Assembly: GCA_035502655.1 (NCBI GenBank)
Contig: DATJUF010000348.1
Location: 1-18,087 of the forward strand
Length of the DNA stretch: 18,087 nucleotides
Reading direction: 5' to 3'
Origin: DATJUF01 sp035502655
GTDB lineage: Bacteria > Desulfobacterota > Binatia > Binatales > Binataceae
This document shows, piece by piece, positions 1 to 7,759 of the stretch (positions within the stretch are counted from its first letter, which is position 1; each line of letters begins with the position of its first letter). The notes beneath the pieces were generated by a model. The model did not search any database. It was not told the DNA's origin and was given only the letters and a program-made list of their open reading frames with translations. Made by a program: the position numbers and the translations under genes.

Positions 1-1
1 C

Positions 2-742
2 ATCAAGAACGTCCTCACCGAGATGCTCGATTTGGTCCGCGCGCGTGAAAGCCTCGGCCAGCGCAAATCCGCCTGGACCAAATGGCACAACGAAATCCTC
101 CAATGGAAACGCGAGCGCCCGCTCTACGAGAATAGCCGCAACCACACTCGCGAGGCCGTATCTCCGATGCACGTCATTGAGGAGATCAGCAATCTCACCA
201 AGGGCGACGCCATCATCGCCACCGACGTCGGCCAGCATCAGATGTGGATCGCGCAGCTCTTTCCCTTCGAGCGTCCGCGCTCGCTACTGACTTCCGGCGG
301 CCTCGGCACGATGGGCTACGGACTCCCGGCCGGAATCGGCGCTAAATTCGCCGCCCCTGACCGCAATGTCGTCGTAGTCTCTGGCGATGGCTCGATTCAG
401 ATGAACATCCAGGAGCTCGGCACCGCCGTCCAGTACAACGTCGATATCAAGGTCGTCATCCTCAATAACTATTACCTCGGGATGGTCCGCCAATGGCAGG
501 AGCGTTTTTACCAGGAACGCTTCTCCTACTCCGCGATGTCCGTGCCGAATTTCGTCAAGCTCGCGGACGCCTACGGCGCCAGGGGTTTCCGCATCGAGAA
601 GTCATCCGATCTCGCCGCCACTATGAAGGAGGCCTTCGCCACTCCCGGCCCCGTCCTCATCGACGTGGTGATTCCCAAGGAAGAGGCCGTGATGCCGATG
701 ATGCCCCCCGGCGGCTCAATGTTCGAAATGCTCTTCGCCTAA
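2..742 (+). CDS. ilvB: Acetolactate synthase large subunit, C-terminal part (5' end outside window)
   Basis: Acetolactate synthase joins two pyruvates (or pyruvate and 2-oxobutyrate) in the first common step of branched-chain amino-acid synthesis, using thiamine diphosphate (ThDP). The frame is open from base 2, so this is the last ~246 residues of a protein usually about 560-600 long. It covers the end of the central domain and the whole ThDP-binding C-terminal domain. The ThDP/Mg motif starts with GDGSIQMNIQEL (codons from about 383) and ends with ILNN; it is followed by LGMVRQWQERFY, which is typical of AHAS rather than of other ThDP decarboxylases. The C-terminus VMPMMPPGGS also fits AHAS. 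The expected partner ilvN does not follow: the next gene is convergent. A catabolic ALS or related ThDP enzyme is possible, but the LGMVRQWQ segment favours biosynthetic IlvB/IlvI. Confidence 0.9.
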   Translation: MKNVLTEMLDLVRARESLGQRKSAWTKWHNEILQWKRERPLYENSRNHTREAVSPMHVIEEISNLTKGDAIIATDVGQHQMWIAQLFPFERPRSLLTSGGLGTMGYGLPAGIGAKFAAPDRNVVVVSGDGSIQMNIQELGTAVQYNVDIKVVILNNYYLGMVRQWQERFYQERFSYSAMSVPNFVKLADAYGARGFRIEKSSDLAATMKEAFATPGPVLIDVVIPKEEAVMPMMPPGGSMFEMLFA

Positions 743-765
743 TCTCCCCTCGAACGATTGCATGC

Positions 766-798
766 AAGGCGGCGTCCGCATCCTCTCGGCGCCGCTTT
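766..798 (+). terminator. Possible terminator hairpin after ilvB
   Basis: AAGGCGGCG (766-774) pairs with CGCCGCTTT (790-798), with one G-U pair and a 15-base loop, followed by a weakly T-rich run (TTTCATTT). It lies 24 bases after the ilvB stop in the short gap between convergent genes, where a terminator is expected. The T tract is poor, so this is only a candidate. Confidence 0.4.
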
Positions 799-831
799 CA
801 TTTCCATCGATATATAGTCTACCGCGCCGTC

Positions 832-1374
832 TCACGCCGCCCCAGGCCGCTTGAAAAACAACCGCGTCAACGCACCCTCCCCCATCGCCCGGTTGATCTC
901 TTCCAGGGCTAGGTACATCGCTATCACCATGCAGCCCAGGATCAGTAGCGCCAGAAAGTGATATAGATGTGCACTCGCCTTTACTAGCGCGGCCCCTTCG
1001 CTCAGGCTGCCAGTCTTGTGCCATGCGCGCACCAATCGCTCGCCGAACTCAAATACAATCACTGCCAGCGCGTAGACTACCGTCTTGAACGCCACTACTA
1101 TCGCTCGCGGATAGTTGCTCGCCCTACGCTTGCGCTCCGCGGCCTCCATCAGCAGCACTATCTTGCCGAGGACGACCGCCCCGATTGCCGCCCGCGCAAA
1201 TGCAACGAAATGAATATCATACTGTAGCGCGAGCAGCTTCACCGCCGTGAGGATCAACATCAATGCGATGAAGAAAAATGCTACCGGCGGTAACATCTCG
1301 CGAATCAGTCCTGCTATCCCTCGCGCCACCGCGCCCGGTACCGCCTCTGCTTTATCCTCAATCGTGCCCGCCAT
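832..1374 (-). CDS. Hypothetical four-helix inner-membrane protein
   Basis: I do not recognise the family. The ~180-residue product has four clear hydrophobic segments: around MLPPVAFFFIALMLILTAV, FARAAIGAVVLGKIVLLM, AIVVAFKTVVYALAVIVFEF and YHFLALLILGCMVIAMYLAL. The loop after the second is basic (AAERKRRASNYPR), and the short C-terminal tail is basic too (FFKRPG), which suggests cytoplasmic loops. An in-frame ATG exists at 1386, but I chose the ATG at 1374 because GGAG sits six bases before it (the upstream ATG overlaps that ribosome site). It is convergent with ilvB and divergent from the MBL-fold gene, so it appears to be a single-gene unit. No catalytic motif is visible. Confidence 0.7.
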   Translation of the reverse strand: MAGTIEDKAEAVPGAVARGIAGLIREMLPPVAFFFIALMLILTAVKLLALQYDIHFVAFARAAIGAVVLGKIVLLMEAAERKRRASNYPRAIVVAFKTVVYALAVIVFEFGERLVRAWHKTGSLSEGAALVKASAHLYHFLALLILGCMVIAMYLALEEINRAMGEGALTRLFFKRPGAA

Positions 1375-1591
1375 CTTGATCTCCATGCTGTTCTATCCCA
1401 ACCGCTCCCTATAAGTGCGATAGCTTACCTCTTCCCCGCCCACACTCCGCACCCCCCGCTCTCCTGCTATGATTGATAGCGTCCGCTCAATCGCGCTAGG
1501 CTGCGGCGCATAGGCTCTACTTGTAGGGCCGTGCCGGTGCGAGGCCGCGAGCATCCGGCCTAAAATTCTGTGTCTCAGGAGGCCGCTTCCC

Positions 1592-2446
1592 ATGACCACT
1601 TGGCAAATCGGTGACGTCCGCATCACCCGCCTGCAGGAGCAGGAACCCCACTGGCCCGGCAATATGATTACCGCTAATGCCACCCCCGATAACCTCCGCA
1701 GCATGGGCGACTGGCTCAAGCCTTTCTATGACGACAAGGGCCGCATCCTGCTTAGCATTCACGCCCTGCTGGTCGAGTCCGAGGGTCGCCGTATCCTCGT
1801 CGATACCTGTGTTGGCAACGACAAGAAGCGCCCCGGCTTCAAGGAATGGAACGAGATGCACCTCCCGTTCCTCGCTGAATTCGACAAGGCGGGCATCGCG
1901 CGCGAATCGGTCGATACCGTCATCTGCACCCACCTTCACCTCGATCACGTCGGCTGGAACACCGTTCTCGAAAATGGCCGCTGGGTCCCGACTTTCCCCA
2001 AGGCCAAGTATCTGATGGTCGGCCGTGAGTGGGATCATTGGAACAAGTATGAGGGCAGCGCCGATTTCAAGAATCCCATCGACGATTCGGTCCGCCCGGT
2101 CATCGACGCTGGCCTCGCCCAACTGGTCGAACCCGGCCATCGCATCACTGGCGAGGTCTGGCTCGAAGCGACCCCCGGTCATACTCCCGGCCACACCAGC
2201 GTGCGTATCGGCTCGAAGGGCGAGAACGCTGTCATCACCGGCGACATGATTCATCATCCGATTCAGATCGCGCACCCCGAATGGATTTGCGAGTTCGACA
2301 ACGATCCTAAAATGGCTAGTGAGACGCGCCAGAGCTTCGTTGAGCGCTACGCCGATCAGCCGGTCCGCGTCCTCGGTACGCATTTCGCCGGACCGACCGC
2401 CGGACACATCGTGCGCCGCAACGGCGGCTTCGCCTTCGAAGCCTGA
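1592..2446 (+). CDS. MBL-fold metallo-hydrolase
   Basis: A 284-residue metallo-beta-lactamase-fold hydrolase, probably cytoplasmic (no signal peptide). The dinuclear metal site is visible: HLHLDH (His114, His116, Asp118, His119), then TPGHTPGH with His197 and/or His201, Asp218 in VITGDM, and His264 in LGTHF. The insert with WNTVLENGRW and the TPGHTPGHTSV segment resemble the quorum-quenching lactonase/alkylsulfatase-like side of the superfamily, but the substrate cannot be read from the sequence. The ATG is preceded by AGGAGG at good spacing. It is followed after 71 bases by a cyclase-family hydrolase on the same strand, so the two may be co-transcribed, with a strong hairpin between them. 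The pairing of two metal-dependent hydrolases next to catabolic genes suggests ring or ester opening, which is inference. Confidence 0.85.
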   Translation: MTTWQIGDVRITRLQEQEPHWPGNMITANATPDNLRSMGDWLKPFYDDKGRILLSIHALLVESEGRRILVDTCVGNDKKRPGFKEWNEMHLPFLAEFDKAGIARESVDTVICTHLHLDHVGWNTVLENGRWVPTFPKAKYLMVGREWDHWNKYEGSADFKNPIDDSVRPVIDAGLAQLVEPGHRITGEVWLEATPGHTPGHTSVRIGSKGENAVITGDMIHHPIQIAHPEWICEFDNDPKMASETRQSFVERYADQPVRVLGTHFAGPTAGHIVRRNGGFAFEA

Positions 2447-2466
2447 CACGATTTATTTAGTGTCGA

Positions 2467-2490
2467 AGGGCGGTGTCTCATCACCGCCCT
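2467..2490. terminator. Perfect 9-bp hairpin between the MBL and cyclase genes
   Basis: AGGGCGGTG (2467-2475) and CACCGCCCT (2482-2490) form a perfect GC-rich stem around a 6-base loop. It lies 20 bases after the MBL stop and 27 bases before the cyclase start. There is no T tract on either side, so it may be an intrinsic terminator of poor quality, an mRNA-stabilising or attenuating hairpin, or an operator. Confidence 0.45.
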
Positions 2491-2517
2491 CTCGCAGCTA
2501 CGATTACAGGAACTATC

Positions 2518-3438
2518 ATGGCCCCTCGGCTCACTTACGACGAAGCCGTTGCCCTCCTCGACCAGATCAGCAACTGGGACCGCTGGGGCAAAGACGATCA
2601 GGCCGGCGCTCTCAACTTCATTACGCCCGCCCATCGCGCCGCCGCCGCGCGCCTCGTCCGGAGCGGTGAGGCCGTCTCGCTTGCCCTTCCACTCGCCACG
2701 GAATACGCCGCCGACAATCCCATTCCGGTAACGCACCTGATGGATCAGCAGGGACACGACGCCGGCCGCCGCGCCTATAGCGCCGATTACTTCGCAATCG
2801 CGCCGCACGGCCACTCCATTACCCATCTCGATGCGCTCTGCCACGTCTTCTATCGCGGCATGATGTACAATGGTTTCGCCCGCACCGAAGTCGGCTCGCA
2901 CGGCGCTAACAAATGCGCCATCGATATCACTCGTGACGGCATCAATGGCCGCGGCGTTCTGCTCGACATCCCCAAAATCAAGCGCGTTGAATGGCTTGAG
3001 CCGGGCGAACCCATTTTCCCTGAGGACCTCGACGCTGCCGAGCGCGATCATCAGGTCACTACCGGCGAAGGCGACATTCTCTTTATCCGTACCGGCCGTG
3101 CCCGCCGCCGCAAGGTCAAAGGTGCGTGGAATACGATGCGCGAGGGGATGCCGGGACTCGACGCCTCATGCCTCCGATGGCTCCACGATCGCAAAATCGC
3201 CCTGCTCGGCTCCGACAGCACCAGCGACTGTGTTCCCAGTGGCTATGACCGGTTGATGCGTCCGATACATTCCGGCGCGCTCGTGATGATGGGTGTTCAC
3301 CTAATCGACAACGCCGATCTCGACGCCCTCGCCACCACCGCTGCTCGCCTCGGCCGTTACGCTTTCCAACTGACTATTGCACCGCTGATACTCACTCGCG
3401 GCACCGCCTCCCCCGTCAACCCCCTCGCCCTCTTCTGA
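2518..3438 (+). CDS. Cyclase-family (kynurenine formamidase-like) metal-dependent hydrolase
   Basis: A 306-residue member of the cyclase/KynB-like metal-dependent hydrolases, which open or form amide, ester or lactone bonds. The signature is the metal-binding stretch HGHSITHLDALCH (residues 97-109), matching the family's HxGTHxDxPxH pattern with Thr in place and Ala-Leu-Cys instead of x-Pro-x. Downstream GVLLDIP and GDILFIRTGR (about residues 146 and 184) and a GSDSTSD stretch are also typical. A longer frame begins with GTG at 2473, but the ATG at 2518 is chosen because AGGA lies six to seven bases upstream. At ~300 residues it belongs to the longer group of the family, above the ~210 of true kynurenine formamidase, so tryptophan catabolism is not implied. 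It follows the MBL gene and may share its transcript. Confidence 0.82.
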   Translation: MAPRLTYDEAVALLDQISNWDRWGKDDQAGALNFITPAHRAAAARLVRSGEAVSLALPLATEYAADNPIPVTHLMDQQGHDAGRRAYSADYFAIAPHGHSITHLDALCHVFYRGMMYNGFARTEVGSHGANKCAIDITRDGINGRGVLLDIPKIKRVEWLEPGEPIFPEDLDAAERDHQVTTGEGDILFIRTGRARRRKVKGAWNTMREGMPGLDASCLRWLHDRKIALLGSDSTSDCVPSGYDRLMRPIHSGALVMMGVHLIDNADLDALATTAARLGRYAFQLTIAPLILTRGTASPVNPLALF

Positions 3439-3645
3439 CTATAACGCTCATTGATGAATGGTTTGTCATTTTTCGACTGAGACACGAGACTTCTGTCACC
3501 CTCGTGCGTGGCTGCCGCGCGAAGGGTCCCGATTCCTATATTCCTCACGCGGGGCAAACCGACGCGCAGATTGCCCACAGACCAAACCGCTCACTACCTA
3601 ACTCTCAGCCCGCAATCCATTCCCGCCTATATACTACATACTGCC
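3439..3645. other. Convergent intergenic gap, no gene seen
   Basis: About 200 bases between the cyclase gene (+) and the GNAT gene (-). A weak 6-bp inverted repeat, CACGAG (3483-3488) with CTCGTG (3501-3506), follows a T-rich stretch, and may terminate transcription. Short frames here show no family resemblance or ribosome site. Confidence 0.4.
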
Positions 3646-4230
3646 TCACCTCGGCTTGCGCACCATCGGAAACAGCGGCGGCGAACTTCCTACCTGTATC
3701 GTTCCCGTGATTTCGAAACCGTGACGAATATAGAGCGATAAATTCCTGGGATTGGAAGATTCGAGATAGGCGAGCGTATGAGTCTGATCGAGCTGCTCCA
3801 GTGCGTGCCGCATCAATGACGACCCGTACCCGCGTCCCTGACTAGCCGGATCTACCCCGATCAGTGGCAAATACCAATGCGGTTCTTGCGGATGATAGCT
3901 GCCCATCTGTTTGAAAACTGCTACCAGTTCAGCCCGCCGCTCTTCTGGAACGTCATCTCTGAGTAATGACCTGAATTCATCTTTCTCGGCATGGACATCC
4001 GGCGGAAGCCATAAAGCGGCTCCAGCGTATCGGTCAGCATAATAGGCACTTCCGGAAGCGAGCGCCTTGCCTCCGGCCACCCTTACCAGCGCAGGCATAT
4101 GAACCAGATACTGATGAGCGTCTTGCCATATCCAGCGCACCAGCGGATCGGTGCTGAAGGCAATCGTAATTACGTCCACGATCGCCGCTTCATCCGCTTT
4201 CGTAGCCGTCTTAATCGTCGCAGTTGCCAT
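3646..4230 (-). CDS. GNAT-family N-acetyltransferase
   Basis: A 194-residue GCN5-related acetyltransferase, which moves an acetyl group from acetyl-CoA to an amine. The acetyl-CoA loop is visible as GVDPASQGRGYGSSLM, with QGRGYG at residues 131-136, preceded by the beta-strand WYLPLIGV and followed by an amphipathic helix. The C-terminal beta strands LAYLESSNPRNLSLYIRHGFE are the usual motif B (N...Y...GF). The N-terminal half, with AFSTDPLVRWIW, resembles the GNAT subgroup often annotated as puromycin-acetyltransferase-like, but the substrate is unknown. Its ATG overlaps the stop of the VOC gene by one base (TAATG), so the two are translationally coupled and form an operon. Confidence 0.85.
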   Translation of the reverse strand: MATATIKTATKADEAAIVDVITIAFSTDPLVRWIWQDAHQYLVHMPALVRVAGGKALASGSAYYADRYAGAALWLPPDVHAEKDEFRSLLRDDVPEERRAELVAVFKQMGSYHPQEPHWYLPLIGVDPASQGRGYGSSLMRHALEQLDQTHTLAYLESSNPRNLSLYIRHGFEITGTIQVGSSPPLFPMVRKPR

Positions 4231-4679
4231 TATGCTTTCGACTCACTGGATAGCTGTGGTTGCGGGCAATACACAAATTCAAGTTTCAGCCCGTCGGGAT
4301 CGGTGAAATAGACCGCATAATAGCCCGGGAAGTAACTATACTCAGCCGGCGCATCGAGAATCTGCGCGCCCATCTCTTTCAACAAATCGTACATTCGCTC
4401 GACGCCGGCTCGGCTCTCCGCTGCTAGCGCCAGATGGTTAAGGCCAGGCGCATTTCGATCATGCGTCTTATGCGCTGATTCGCCCTTGGCCGGCCGCATC
4501 GTGACCGCTCCGTTCGGACTCGCCCACGCCAGCAGACGCGTCTTCATCGCCTGCTGCGTCACCTCCGGCACCTCGTCCCGCACATAGCCCAGGAATCCGA
4601 GCACTTTGTCATAAAATTCCGCCGAGCGTGCCAAATCGCTGACCGTCAGCGCCAGATGGTGAATACTGCCGCGTGCCAT
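4230..4679 (-). CDS. VOC-family protein (glyoxalase/bleomycin-resistance fold)
   Basis: A ~149-residue vicinal-oxygen-chelate protein with the two beta-alpha-beta-beta-beta halves of one domain: GSIHHLALTVSDLARSAEFY at the start and GLNHLALAAES in the middle, ending in YAVYFTDPDGLKLEFVY. The His in each half and the final Glu are the usual metal ligands. The family includes glyoxalases, ring-cleaving dioxygenases and resistance proteins; the substrate is not determined. Possible starts are ATG at 4697, 4682 and 4679; I prefer 4679 because GGAGG lies at the best distance. A TATAAT hexamer (minus strand, 4701-4696) sits just upstream and could be a -10 element, though no good -35 is present. 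It is the first gene of a two-gene operon with the acetyltransferase. Confidence 0.85.
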   Translation of the reverse strand: MARGSIHHLALTVSDLARSAEFYDKVLGFLGYVRDEVPEVTQQAMKTRLLAWASPNGAVTMRPAKGESAHKTHDRNAPGLNHLALAAESRAGVERMYDLLKEMGAQILDAPAEYSYFPGYYAVYFTDPDGLKLEFVYCPQPQLSSESKA

Positions 4680-4785
4680 CATTTCCCTCCGAAGCATTAT
4701 ACTCCTGCACTATCTTCCCTTGCCTTCCCAATGAAGCAGAAATCATGCCCCTGACTCATTGGGCAAAGGATTTTTTGCCTTCGCC

Positions 4786-4799
4786 TGCATCACGATGCA
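4786..4799. promoter_or_regulatory. Small palindrome in the divergent VOC / nitronate monooxygenase promoter region
   Basis: TGCATC-AC-GATGCA is a perfect 14-base inverted repeat in the ~217-base gap between two divergent genes, a location suited to a repressor site. No regulator gene adjoins it. Chance occurrence cannot be excluded at this length. Confidence 0.2.
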
Positions 4800-4896
4800 A
4801 GGGAAATTCCGGCTGTTCACTTGCTTTCGGCTGATGGCGCAAATGGCTATAGATGAAGCTCTGTACTTGCGTCTAAAAGCTCGCGGGAGGCCCATT

Positions 4897-5895
4897 ATGC
4901 TGACTACACCGCTTTGCCACCAGCTCGGAATCGAGCATCCGATCATGAACGCCCCGATGGGCGGCAGCATCGCCGGACCGGAGCTGGCCGCAGCGGTATC
5001 CAACGCAGGCGGCCTCGGCGCCCTTGGCTTGGGCGCTCTGCCGCGATCGTTTATCGGTGAGCAGATCAGCCGCACCCGTGCACTCACCGGCAAACCATTC
5101 CTTGGCAATCTCATCATACCTCTCATACGCGCAGGCGATCTCGACGCTTGCTTCGATGCCCAGCTTCCCATCCTCGGCCTTTTCGGAGGAGATCCCCGGC
5201 CCTTCGTCGCCGGCGCCCATCGCCGCGGCATCAAGGTAGTCCCGCAGGTGACGTCGGTCGCGGAGGCCGTTGCGGCTGCCGAGGCCGGCGTGGACGCTGT
5301 CATCGCACAGGGTGTAGAGGCGGGTGGACACGTGCTCGGCACAACTTCGCTCGCCGTCATACTCCCGGCTATCGTTGAGGCCGTGCGCCCGCTTCCAGTC
5401 ATCGCCGCTGGAGGAATCGCCGATGGCCGAGGCCTTGCTGCAGCCCTCGCCTTCGGCGCGCAGGCTGTATCAATGGGCACTCGTTTTCTCGCCAGTGCCG
5501 AAGCCGCCATTAGCGATGCCTACAAGCAACGAATCACGCTGAGCCACGCCGAAGATACTGTGCTCACGGGGCTATTCGACATCGGCTGGCCCGATGCCCC
5601 TCATCGGGTGCTGCGCAACCGCGCGGTCACCGAATGGGATGACGCGGGCTGCCCCTCGCCTGGCAGCCGTCCCGGCGAAAGCGCGATCATCGGACGGGTC
5701 ACACTCGGTGCTCAGGCGATTGACGTGGTTCGCTATTCGATAATGCCGCCGCTTCCAGGATTTGACGGTGACATTGAATACGCCTGCCTCTACGCCGGCC
5801 AGTCATGCACGCTCGTCAATGATATCAGGCCCGCCGCCACAATCGTGCGCAGCATCATTCTTGATGCGCAGCAAATCCTCGCTCAATTCTCCTGA
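4897..5895 (+). CDS. Nitronate monooxygenase / 2-nitropropane dioxygenase-like flavoprotein
   Basis: A 332-residue FMN-dependent TIM-barrel enzyme of the NMO/FabK superfamily, oxidising alkyl nitronates to carbonyl compounds in characterised members. The N-terminus LGIEHPIMNAPMGGS is typical. AQGVEAGGH (residues 137-145) carries the conserved His, and the phosphate-binding part follows as PVIAAGGIADGRG (about 168-179) and GAQAVSMGTRF (187-197). The frame is open further upstream, but the ATG at 4897 is chosen because GGGAGG precedes it at ideal distance and the homologous part begins right there. It is divergent from the VOC gene across a ~200-base gap. The exact reaction is uncertain, since many family members have not been tested on nitronates. 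Confidence 0.88.
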   Translation: MLTTPLCHQLGIEHPIMNAPMGGSIAGPELAAAVSNAGGLGALGLGALPRSFIGEQISRTRALTGKPFLGNLIIPLIRAGDLDACFDAQLPILGLFGGDPRPFVAGAHRRGIKVVPQVTSVAEAVAAAEAGVDAVIAQGVEAGGHVLGTTSLAVILPAIVEAVRPLPVIAAGGIADGRGLAAALAFGAQAVSMGTRFLASAEAAISDAYKQRITLSHAEDTVLTGLFDIGWPDAPHRVLRNRAVTEWDDAGCPSPGSRPGESAIIGRVTLGAQAIDVVRYSIMPPLPGFDGDIEYACLYAGQSCTLVNDIRPAATIVRSIILDAQQILAQFS

Positions 5896-6078
5896 ATTAA
5901 CTTTGGCGCCTATTCGCAAATGTGCTCAAACGCGCCACGCGGGATACCTGCCCCTGACTCGTACCGCCTAATCGAACCGCGGGCGATCGATTGCCCCGTC
6001 GCCCGCCGCCCAGCGTTTCCCGATCGCCCTAAAATTTTTTTAGTGATACTGCCGAAAACGGCTGTTATTATTGAGAGC

Positions 6079-6585
6079 ATGGCAAGCCGAAAACTTACTC
6101 CTTTCGCCGCGATCGCGTTCACCCTCGCCATTACCTTCTTAGCCGCCGGCTACGCTCACGCTGCCAATGTGAAAGTCAAGACCGGCTACCTGACCTGCCA
6201 TGAGGCCTCCGGATGGGGCTTCATCATCGGCTCCACGCACAAGCTTCATTGCACCTATTCAACTACCAAAGGCCGTACTGAATATTACACTGGCGACATC
6301 TCTAAATACGGCGCTGATATCGGCTATCTCAAGTCCGCCGTCCTTCTGTGGGCCGTCGCTGCCACCACCACTGACCTCCACCCCGGCGCGCTGGCCGGGA
6401 GCTATGGTGGTGTGACGGCTGGCATTTCGCTTGGCGTCGGCGGTGGAGCAAACGTCCTCCTTGGCGGCTTCCGCCATTCGATTACCCTGCAGCCTATTTC
6501 AATCGAAGGTCAGAATGGCCTCAATGTCGCTGCCGGCATTGCCTCGATGACCCTGCATTACGAGGGCGAAAGAAGCCCCGGCTGA
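6079..6585 (+). CDS. Secreted DUF992-family protein
   Basis: A 168-residue exported protein with a Sec signal peptide (MASRKL then a hydrophobic stretch ending AAGYAHA, likely cut before ANVKV). The mature part matches my memory of DUF992: VKTGYLTCHEASGWGFIIGS near the start, two Cys (in LTC and LHC), then YTGDISKYGADIGY, GALAGSYGGVTAGISLG and NGLNVAAGIASMTLHY at the end. The function of the family is unknown; it is commonly found in proteobacteria as a periplasmic or surface protein. The frame extends upstream to 5920, but the ATG at 6079 gives a complete signal peptide; only a weak ribosome site (GAGAG) precedes it. An AT-rich stretch at about 6030-6075 probably carries its promoter. Confidence 0.85.
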   Translation: MASRKLTPFAAIAFTLAITFLAAGYAHAANVKVKTGYLTCHEASGWGFIIGSTHKLHCTYSTTKGRTEYYTGDISKYGADIGYLKSAVLLWAVAATTTDLHPGALAGSYGGVTAGISLGVGGGANVLLGGFRHSITLQPISIEGQNGLNVAAGIASMTLHYEGERSPG

Positions 6586-6594
6586 AGCGCCGGG
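6577..6594. terminator. GC hairpin overlapping the end of the DUF992 gene
   Basis: CCCGGC (6577-6582) and GCCGGG (6589-6594) enclose a 6-base loop that contains the TGA stop codon. A second stem, GCCTGA (6600-6605) with TCAGGC (6617-6622), follows immediately. Neither has a T tract, so Rho-independent termination is doubtful. Confidence 0.3.
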
Positions 6595-6747
6595 CCGCCG
6601 CCTGATTCCTGCCCCGTCAGGCCGCCGATTGGCGCGCGATCCCACCGGTTCCCTCTAGCGGTGCATTGCCGCCGCGGCTTGGCCTGCGTTGGCTTTATCT
6701 CACACCCTCTCCCGCCATCACCCCGCTCATCATACAATCGAGCGCGT

Positions 6748-7506
6748 ATGCTCCAACTGCCTGATCAGCGTCCTCATCGTCCCCGGCTGTCAGCCGGGCT
6801 GAATCCGGTAATTATTACCGCCATGATCTTTATCAGCTTGTGTCTCAGGCCCGCGCTCAGCCTGGGCGCCACCGAAGCATCCGCGGCTGCGCCCCCCGCC
6901 GCCTCGGAAGACCCGATTGCGACCATTAAAAACGGCATCAATCAGGCGATCTCGGTATTTCAGGATCATCAAATGCCGCTCGCGCAACGCCGCGAAACTC
7001 TGCGTACCCTCGCCGGCCAATATTTCGACTTCCCGATGATGGCACGCTCCGTCCTCGGCTATCACTGGCGCACCCTCAGCCCCGCTCAACGCGCTCAGTT
7101 TGTCCCTATCTTCACTGGTTTCATCGAGAACGCTTACCTCTCCCGCTTGCAGGACTATACTGTCACTCAAGTTCAGCATGCCCTCCAGACCGCCCGAATT
7201 GACTATCGCAGGCAAGCCTTCGAGGGCTCCGATTACGCCCAGGTCTTTACCAGCGTTACCCTGCGCGATCAGGCCCAGCCCATTGATATCAATTACTATC
7301 TGATTCGTACACCGGAAGGCTGGAAAGTCTACGACCTTTCAATTGAGGCCATCAGTATCATCGGCAACTTCCGCAATCAGTTCAATCGCGTGATCAACGA
7401 CGCCGGCTTCGACACACTGCTCGCCGACCTTCGCACCAAGACGCAACGCCTTCAGCAATACATGCAACAGCAGTATCAGCATCCGCACCCGCCGCCGCAT
7501 TCCTAG
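6748..7506 (+). CDS. mlaC: MlaC/Ttg2D-family phospholipid-transport periplasmic protein
   Basis: A ~252-residue exported protein of the MlaC (toluene-tolerance Ttg2D) family, which carries phospholipid between the outer-membrane and inner-membrane Mla complexes in Gram-negative bacteria. The family core is visible: QRRETLRTLAGQYFDFPMMARSVLG, then W(R)TLSPAQRAQFVPIFTGFIENAY, then DINYYLIRTPEGWKVYDLSIEAISIIGNFRNQF. The N-terminus has a hydrophobic segment (IITAMIFISLCLRPALSLGA) consistent with a signal peptide; the ATG at 6823 would give a shorter form. The C-terminus is Gln/His/Pro-rich (QQQYQHPHPPPHS), unusual for the family. No mlaE, mlaF or mlaD adjoin it, so it is an orphan copy here, unlike the classic Mla operon. 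Confidence 0.87.
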   Translation: MLQLPDQRPHRPRLSAGLNPVIITAMIFISLCLRPALSLGATEASAAAPPAASEDPIATIKNGINQAISVFQDHQMPLAQRRETLRTLAGQYFDFPMMARSVLGYHWRTLSPAQRAQFVPIFTGFIENAYLSRLQDYTVTQVQHALQTARIDYRRQAFEGSDYAQVFTSVTLRDQAQPIDINYYLIRTPEGWKVYDLSIEAISIIGNFRNQFNRVINDAGFDTLLADLRTKTQRLQQYMQQQYQHPHPPPHS

Positions 7507-7759
7507 TCTCAGCTTCGCCGGCATCGCGGTCCTCTGGTATGGCCATCGGATGAAATCCCACTGGCTAATCCATTCCGGCCGCATCGATATCGCATTCACG
7601 ACGTTACTATTGCTCGGCCTCGCCTTCGTGCGGTTTTCCGTCTCATCGCCCGGCCGCAAGATTCATCGATGATTAGCTATGGCTATTTACAGAGCTAACC
7701 CGGCGATTTTCGGACTGTCCGCCTTATAGATTCGAGCTAGCGCACCACGCAGCCACCTT

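Noticed and set aside
1517..2449. 310-codon minus-strand frame antisense to the MBL gene
   Set aside because: The plus-strand frame has the full metal-binding motif set and a good ribosome site; the antisense frame is a GC-rich shadow.
7550..7672. 40-codon frame after mlaC with one hydrophobic segment (FTTLLLLGLAFV)
   Set aside because: No ribosome site, no family match, and it lies in a gap with a weak inverted repeat; a real small membrane protein is possible but not supported.
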